64,000 bases of DNA, taken from NCBI RefSeq assembly GCF_000429905.1, contig NZ_AUCT01000009.1, positions 124,001 through 188,000 of the forward strand, given 5' to 3'. The notes under the pieces were generated by a model, which did not search any database, was not told the DNA's origin, and was given only the letters and a program-made list of their open reading frames with translations. This document shows, piece after piece, positions 59,589-64,000 of this stretch (positions are counted from its first letter, which is position 1; every line of letters starts with the position of its first letter). The stretch comes from Desulfatibacillum aliphaticivorans DSM 15576. Its GTDB lineage: Bacteria > Desulfobacterota > Desulfobacteria > Desulfobacterales > Desulfatibacillaceae. The position numbers and the translations under genes were made by a program.

Positions 59589-60620
59589 ATGGATACCCAA
59601 GAGCAAAAAAACTATCTGGCCATGTGGGACGGCGAGTTATCCGCCGAAAGAAATCCGGCCAACTACCAGCGTCAGGACGATGGGTCGCATATTTTTCATA
59701 ATGAAAAAGATTATTATGAATGGTGGTACTTTGACGCGGCCTTTGACAACGGCTATCACGTGGTCATCACCTTTCACTACCACAACGTCTTTCTTAAGCC
59801 CATGGCGCCGTCCATCCAGATTTTCATCTACAAGCCCGACGGCCAAAAAATCGAAAAATACGACCTCAGCCCCATGGATAGCATCAGCGCCCACCCAGAC
59901 TATTGCAACGTCAGAATGGGGGATAGCTGGGTCCGGGACATGGGAGACCATTACGAGCTTTCCATCATGGTGCGCGGCGTCGGCGCCAAACTGCGCTTCA
60001 CCAATACGGTTCCCTCGTGGAAGCCGGGCCGGGGCTTTAACTACAAAAACGAAGATACGGGCAAGATTTCAGGCTGGGTGGTTCCCCAGCCCTGCGCCAG
60101 GGTGGAAGGCGATCTCATCATCAAGGACGAAGTCATCCCGGTTCAGGGAAGCGGCTATCATGACCACAATTGGGGCAACTGCCGGTTTCATGAAATTTTC
60201 TGGGGCTGGTATTGGGGCCGCATCCAAAATCCCCAATACACCATTGTCTACGGCTGGGTGATTCCCAAGGATAAAACCGGCCCTATCGTAACGCCTTTGC
60301 TCATCGCCCGGGAAAACGAAGTGCTTCTCTCCACCAATTCCATGGAAGGCAAATGCCTGGAAATGGGCAGGGACGAGAAATTTCAGCGGGAGTATCCGAC
60401 CCATCTGACCCTGGCGACGGACGCCCAGGGCGTAAAGATGAACCTGGATATTACCGCGCACAGGCTTATCGAAGCCATGCAGCTTCCCCCCAGCACGGAC
60501 TGGCCCCAGTATTACAACCGGTGCCTTGCCCATTATAAACTGGATCTGGAAGTGGACGGCAAAAAGGACCTGCTGGAAGGCGAGTTCCTGCACGAAACCA
60601 TGCTGCTGCAAGAGGAATAA
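59589..60620 (+). CDS. CrtC-like (carotenoid 1,2-hydratase / lipocalin-fold) protein
   Basis: A 343-residue soluble protein of the CrtC/AttH lipocalin-like superfamily. Signatures: KDYYEWWYFDAAFDNGYHVV near 40 and GSGYHDHNWGNCRFHEIFWG near 192, with the conserved HDHNWG. Relatives hydrate the terminal isoprenoid double bond of carotenoids, cyclise, or are of unknown role. Here there are no carotenoid genes; instead the gene is the last of a beta-oxidation operon, after the DUF35 pair by 27 bases. A hydratase or isomerase acting on an isoprenoid-like or branched double bond that normal hydratases cannot use is the best guess. Confidence 0.8.
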   Translation: MDTQEQKNYLAMWDGELSAERNPANYQRQDDGSHIFHNEKDYYEWWYFDAAFDNGYHVVITFHYHNVFLKPMAPSIQIFIYKPDGQKIEKYDLSPMDSISAHPDYCNVRMGDSWVRDMGDHYELSIMVRGVGAKLRFTNTVPSWKPGRGFNYKNEDTGKISGWVVPQPCARVEGDLIIKDEVIPVQGSGYHDHNWGNCRFHEIFWGWYWGRIQNPQYTIVYGWVIPKDKTGPIVTPLLIARENEVLLSTNSMEGKCLEMGRDEKFQREYPTHLTLATDAQGVKMNLDITAHRLIEAMQLPPSTDWPQYYNRCLAHYKLDLEVDGKKDLLEGEFLHETMLLQEE

Positions 60621-60623
60621 AGC

Positions 60624-60654
60624 ATGGGGTCAAATCTACGTTTGACGTTTGAGA
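60624..60654. repeat. Half copy of the palindromic repeat at 53094
   Basis: 31 bases identical to the left arm at 53094-53124, right after the stop of the CrtC-like gene. The right arm is absent, so this copy cannot fold by itself. Confidence 0.85.
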
Positions 60655-60888
60655 CTTTGGAACTCGTTCCCATGCTTTTCGTGGGAATGTATACGGAGGC
60701 TGCTTAAGAGGGATTGCTTCCCTTTAGGCGAATTTATGTTGGGTTCAAAGTCCAAGGGTGTTTTTGATGCTTGATGGACCAGCGCAGGACTTCTTAACCC
60801 AACCTTGTACGAAACCTGTTGACGCGGCTTAGGTTGGGTAGAGCTTGCGAAACCCAACAAATGCCTTGTGTACGGACTGGAGAGGGAC
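60655..60888. other. Non-coding stretch with a GTTGGGT/ACCCAAC repeat
   Basis: No gene. AGGTTGGGTAGAGCTTGCGA continuing AACCCAACA at 60831-60860 folds by GTTGGGT/ACCCAAC arms; a diverged copy lies at 62611-62639. Confidence 0.55.
60831..60860. repeat. Dispersed GTTGGGT palindrome, copy 1
   Basis: The arms are GTTGGGT and ACCCAAC. A second copy of the same block, with three differences, is at 62611-62639. Confidence 0.65.
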
Positions 60889-61341
60889 ATGGAAAAAACC
60901 TATTTGGAAGATTACGAAGTCGGGGAAGAATTCACCTCTCCGGCCAGGACCATGACCGAAGCCGACATCGTTAATTTCGCAGGAATGACGGGCGACTGGC
61001 ATCCTATCCACACCAACGTGGAATTCGCTTCCCAAACGCCGTTTAAAGAGCGAATCGCCCACGGCATGCTGACTTTGTGCCTGGGCAGCGCGCTCATATT
61101 CCGGTTGGGGCAGTACGTGGCCCTGCCGAAATCCTTTATCGCTTTTTACGGCATGGACAAGGTGCGGTTTGTGGGGCCGGTGAAGATTCACGACACCATT
61201 AAAACGACCATGAAAATCCTGGCCCTGGAGAACAAGGACGAAAAACGCGGGATCATGGTCTGCGAAAACACCATATCCAACCAGCGGGACGAAGCTGTGG
61301 TGATTTACACCACCCGGGCCTTGGTGGGGCGCAGGCCTTAG
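60889..61341 (+). CDS. MaoC-like hydratase (single domain)
   Basis: A 150-residue hot-dog protein with the hydratase 2 dyad: Asp and His in MTGDWHPIHTNVEFASQT near 41, followed by IAHGMLTLCLGSALI. This is a third MaoC protein in the cluster, complete with its catalytic residues, so it could form a homodimer. ATG at 60889 is preceded by GGAGAGGGAC. The upstream palindromic block separates it from the CrtC-like gene, so it may begin its own transcript with the next two genes. Confidence 0.9.
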   Translation: MEKTYLEDYEVGEEFTSPARTMTEADIVNFAGMTGDWHPIHTNVEFASQTPFKERIAHGMLTLCLGSALIFRLGQYVALPKSFIAFYGMDKVRFVGPVKIHDTIKTTMKILALENKDEKRGIMVCENTISNQRDEAVVIYTTRALVGRRP

Positions 61342-61359
61342 CCGGACGTAGGCGCGAGC

Positions 61360-62013
61360 ATGGAATTCGATCTTCACATACACACCAACCGGTTTTCCGG
61401 GTGCAGCAACATTGACCCCGGAGAAGTGATCGCAAGGGCGCTGGCCGCAGGCCTTGACGGCATCGCCCTGACTGAGCACGGAATCCGTTGGCCGGACGGA
61501 GAGATCGAAAAATTGCTGGATCAATGCGGAGAGAAAAAGCTCATTGTCCTGCCAGGAGAAGAAGCCGCCTGCTACTCCTCCCGGGGGGAATTCCAGGGCG
61601 AGTTCCTGGTGTTCGGGCATCCAAAAAGCCTTGGCTCCGCATTGAGCGTGGAAGCCCTGGTGGAGCGCGTTCATGAGTCCGGCGGCGTGGTAGTCGCCGC
61701 CCATCCGTTCAAACGGGCGCGTCGTGGAAACGCCTATTACGGGTGCGGCGACAACGCGGGAAAATACGACCTGGACGGCATGGAAACCCTGCATCCTTCC
61801 TATGATGAAGAAGGCCTGGAAAAAGCCTGGGCTCTTTGCCAATCCGCCGGATTGGCGTCCATAGGGGGCAGCGACGCCCATGCACCCGAGCAGATCGGGA
61901 AGGTGCGCACCGTGTTTGAGCGGCCTATACAAAGCCTGGAAGATCTCTGCAGGGAGATCCGGGAGGGGAGGTCCAGGGCGGCGATTGCAAAAGACAATGG
62001 CGAAATCAAATAG
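61360..62013 (+). CDS. PHP-domain metal-dependent hydrolase
   Basis: A 217-residue PHP protein. Metal ligands are seen in order: His-x-His in FDLHIHTNRFSGCSN, TEHGI near 38, Glu in PGEEAACYSS near 66, AAHPF near 111, and GGSDAHAPEQIGK near 168. This is the polymerase/histidinol-phosphatase fold with three metals, acting as phosphoesterase or nuclease-like hydrolase on small substrates. The partner is unknown; the next gene, another phosphoesterase, overlaps it by 17 bases. Both may work on nucleotides or phosphoanhydrides such as 3'-phosphoadenosine phosphate, which is a guess. Confidence 0.88.
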   Translation: MEFDLHIHTNRFSGCSNIDPGEVIARALAAGLDGIALTEHGIRWPDGEIEKLLDQCGEKKLIVLPGEEAACYSSRGEFQGEFLVFGHPKSLGSALSVEALVERVHESGGVVVAAHPFKRARRGNAYYGCGDNAGKYDLDGMETLHPSYDEEGLEKAWALCQSAGLASIGGSDAHAPEQIGKVRTVFERPIQSLEDLCREIREGRSRAAIAKDNGEIK

Positions 62014-62593
62014 TCCGGCCGTGCGCCTTGGCGTGTTTTCGGACACCCACGGCAATGCGCGGTACATGCAGGAGGCGCTGCAGAATCTCGGGCCGTTTAA
62101 CATGATCATCCATCTTGGGGATGGGGTCCGGGAAGGCCGGGAATTGGCCAAACAATGGGGACTGCCTTTCATGGGGGTGCGCGGCAATGAGGATTACGGC
62201 GCTCTGGCCCCCATGGACGACGACATATCCTTTCACGGATTCAAGGTCTTCATGATGCACGGGCATCAGATGGAAATCAATCCGTACCAGGACGCCGAGA
62301 CCTGGGATCGGCATTATAAGGAAATGGCCCAAAGGGCCGCACGAAACAGCGCCGATATTTTTCTTTTCGGTCACACGCACAAACCGGTTTTGAAGAATCA
62401 GGAGGGGGTTCTTATCTGCAATCCGGGAGACCATTATCTGGGATCTTCCTTTCCTCCCGGATTTATCGAACTGGTAATCGAACCCCGCAAAGCGGCGGCG
62501 GTTTTGTTTTTACGTAAATCCGCCGGGCGATGGATTGAAAGCGCCCGGGAGGAGTTGCACAGCCAAACGGCGGACGAAGCGGTTGGCGAGTAA
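61997..62593 (+). CDS. YfcE/MJ0936-type metallophosphoesterase
   Basis: A 198-residue calcineurin-like phosphoesterase of the small class. Metal motifs: GVFSDTHGN near 13 (Asp-x-His), HLGDGV near 39, GVRGNED near 60 (Gly-Asn), MHGHQ near 84 and GHTHKP near 120. Family members hydrolyse phosphodiesters. ATG at 61997 lies within the end of the PHP gene in another frame, so the two are coupled. The open frame extends far upstream, but only this start gives the family length. Confidence 0.9.
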   Translation: MAKSNSPAVRLGVFSDTHGNARYMQEALQNLGPFNMIIHLGDGVREGRELAKQWGLPFMGVRGNEDYGALAPMDDDISFHGFKVFMMHGHQMEINPYQDAETWDRHYKEMAQRAARNSADIFLFGHTHKPVLKNQEGVLICNPGDHYLGSSFPPGFIELVIEPRKAAAVLFLRKSAGRWIESAREELHSQTADEAVGE

Positions 62594-62610
62594 TACAATA
62601 AGCGTTTTGA

Positions 62611-62639
62611 AGGTTGGATAGAGTTTGCGAAACCCAACA
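62611..62639. repeat. Dispersed GTTGGGT palindrome, copy 2
   Basis: AGGTTGGATAGAGTTTGCGA followed by AACCCAACA; compare 60831-60860. Confidence 0.65.
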
Positions 62640-62726
62640 CAAAGGGGTCGAACACAAGCGATTGGGATTTTTCATATTCCGGAGAGAACGACTATCTCCC
62701 GGAAATAATAATCAAGGAGGAATAAG

Positions 62727-64000
62727 GTGGCGGATAAATTTTACAGCGAGCGGAATCTTAAATTCCTGCTTTACGAGGTTTTTGATGCAGCGTCTCTGAC
62801 CAAATACGATTACTACAGCGAACACAATAAAAAGATGTTCGACATGGTCCTGGCGGAGGCGGACAAGCTGGCTAAAAAAATGATGCGCCCCATCCTTGAG
62901 GAAATGGACCGCAACCCGCCCGAGTTGGAAGACGGGTCCATCAGGGTGCATGACGACGTCAGGAAGATCCTGGACGAATGCGGCAAGGGCGGCTGGATCA
63001 CCGCTTCCAAGCCGGTTGATCACGGCGGCGATCAACTTCCCTTGATGATTACGGACAGTTGCCAGTATATATTCTGCGCGGCCAACTATTCGGCGGCCGT
63101 GTATCCCGGATTGAACGCCGGAGCGTCCCATCTCATAGAAGAATTCGGTTCCGAGGATTTAAAGGAAACCTATCTTCCCAATCTGCACAACGGTACATGG
63201 CAGGGCACCATGGCCTTGACCGAGCCCGGGGCGGGAAGCTCTCTTTCCGACCTGGAAACTTCGGCGGAACCCACGGAAGAGGGGTATTACCTGATCCGCG
63301 GCCAAAAGATATTCATTTCAGCAGGGGACCACAACTGCGTGGACAACGTAGTCCACCTTATGCTCGCGAAAATCAAGGGAGGCCCTCCTGGGGTCAAAGG
63401 CATATCCTTGTTTGTGGTTCCCAAGTTTAGGCCCGCTCTGGGGGGCGGGCTTGAGCCCAATGATGTGGTTGCTTCGGGGGTGTACCACAAAATGGGCTAC
63501 CGTGGGGCTCCTATCGCTCAGCTAAGTATGGGGGACGGCGACAATTGCCGCGGATGGCTGGTCGGGGAGCCCCACAAAGGTCTTTTCTACATGTTTCAGA
63601 TGATGAATGAAGCACGTCTTGGGGTTGGGTTGGGGGCTACAGCCATAGCGTCGGCTGCATATTATGCAGCTTTGGAATATTGCAGGGAAAGGCGGCAAGG
63701 TCGGAAAATCGGCCAAAAAGACCCCACCCAACCCCAGGTTCCCATCATCGAACATGCGGACATCCGCCGGGCCCTGCTTTTTCAAAAGGCCATTATCGAG
63801 GGCTCGCATTCCCTGCTGCTGCAAGGCTGCAAATACGCGGACATGATGCGCGTGACCACCGGAGAGGAGCAGGAGCGTTACTCCCTGCTTCTGGACCTCT
63901 TGACTCCCGTGGCCAAGACCTATCCCTCGGAGATGGGCATCCAGGCTGTCAGCCAGGGGCTGCAATGCTTCGGCGGGTCCGGCTACTGCGACGACTATCC
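62727..64000 (+). CDS. Acyl-CoA dehydrogenase, long DmdC-like type (cut by window end)
   Basis: The first 424 residues of an acyl-CoA dehydrogenase. GTG start with AAGGAGG eight bases upstream. The N-terminus KFYSERNLKFLLYEVFDA is the short N-terminal helical extension of the long (about 590-residue) class that includes DmdC and FadE-like enzymes. The FAD motif MALTEPGAGSSLSD is near 165, and MNEARLGVGLGATAIASAAY near 293; the C-terminal motif with the catalytic Glu is beyond the window. This class usually lacks strict chain-length preference and often acts on branched or heteroatom-containing acyl-CoA. It appears to be a third dehydrogenase of the cluster. Confidence 0.9.
   Translation, partial: MADKFYSERNLKFLLYEVFDAASLTKYDYYSEHNKKMFDMVLAEADKLAKKMMRPILEEMDRNPPELEDGSIRVHDDVRKILDECGKGGWITASKPVDHGGDQLPLMITDSCQYIFCAANYSAAVYPGLNAGASHLIEEFGSEDLKETYLPNLHNGTWQGTMALTEPGAGSSLSDLETSAEPTEEGYYLIRGQKIFISAGDHNCVDNVVHLMLAKIKGGPPGVKGISLFVVPKFRPALGGGLEPNDVVASGVYHKMGYRGAPIAQLSMGDGDNCRGWLVGEPHKGLFYMFQMMNEARLGVGLGATAIASAAYYAALEYCRERRQGRKIGQKDPTQPQVPIIEHADIRRALLFQKAIIEGSHSLLLQGCKYADMMRVTTGEEQERYSLLLDLLTPVAKTYPSEMGIQAVSQGLQCFGGSGYCDDY

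Overview
The window looks like chromosome of an anaerobic, sulfate-reducing Desulfobacterota bacterium, possibly a relative of Desulfatibacillum. This is an inference from gene content: glycyl radical enzymes with an activase, a membrane proton pyrophosphatase, many acyl-CoA dehydrogenases, crotonases and TetR regulators, and a sigma54 activator. No 16S rRNA is present to prove it. Most of the DNA is GC-rich. A block at about 7.2-13.4 kb is clearly AT-richer.

Region 1 (1-6.7 kb): the C-terminus of a PEP-utilising phosphotransferase, then a PAS-sigma54 activator, then a run of small envelope genes (ZraP-like, two DUF5670 membrane peptides, an OmpA-like porin, two lipoproteins, a BON protein). 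Between activator and envelope genes lie two tandem near-palindromes and a -24/-12-like promoter, which suggests a dedicated sigma54 stress circuit.

Region 2 (7.15-13.47 kb): a 6.2 kb integrated island bounded by a perfect 55-bp direct repeat made from the 3' end of tRNA-Pro(GGG). It carries a tyrosine integrase, an HNH nuclease coupled to a 498-aa protein I do not recognise, a DUF6904-like protein, and a PD-(D/E)XK nuclease fused to a PUA/EVE-like domain. It is a plausible small defence island.

Region 3 (13.5-30.2 kb): housekeeping genes: serC and serA (divergent), DUF1844, ispE, tRNA-Gln, prs, rplY, pth, hppA, a CarD-family regulator, rluD, an aminotransferase, a formylglycine-enzyme-like secreted protein and glnE.

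Region 4 (30.3-43.4 kb): a TetR with a divergent saccharopine-dehydrogenase-like gene, a crotonase, an SDR, a CoA-transferase, and a TetR-controlled operon of two glycyl radical enzymes flanking one activase. Both enzymes have Tyr where eliminase-type relatives carry the catalytic Glu, so their reaction is not predictable from known classes.

Region 5 (43.5-64 kb): a large acyl-CoA catabolic cluster: paired MaoC-type hydratases, crotonases, a BKACE enzyme, a tandem double-TetR regulator, a paired acyl-CoA dehydrogenase, hydroxyacyl-CoA dehydrogenase, thiolase, two SCP2-thiolase-like proteins each matched by a DUF35 protein, a CrtC-like hydratase, a PHP hydrolase, a phosphodiesterase and a further acyl-CoA dehydrogenase cut by the window end. 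The parts list (paired dehydrogenase, paired hydratase, thiolase-like/DUF35 aldolase pairs) resembles the side-chain logic of steroid or other branched-substrate degradation, but in an anaerobe. The substrate is unknown. Several palindromic operators and three families of dispersed repeats are interspersed.
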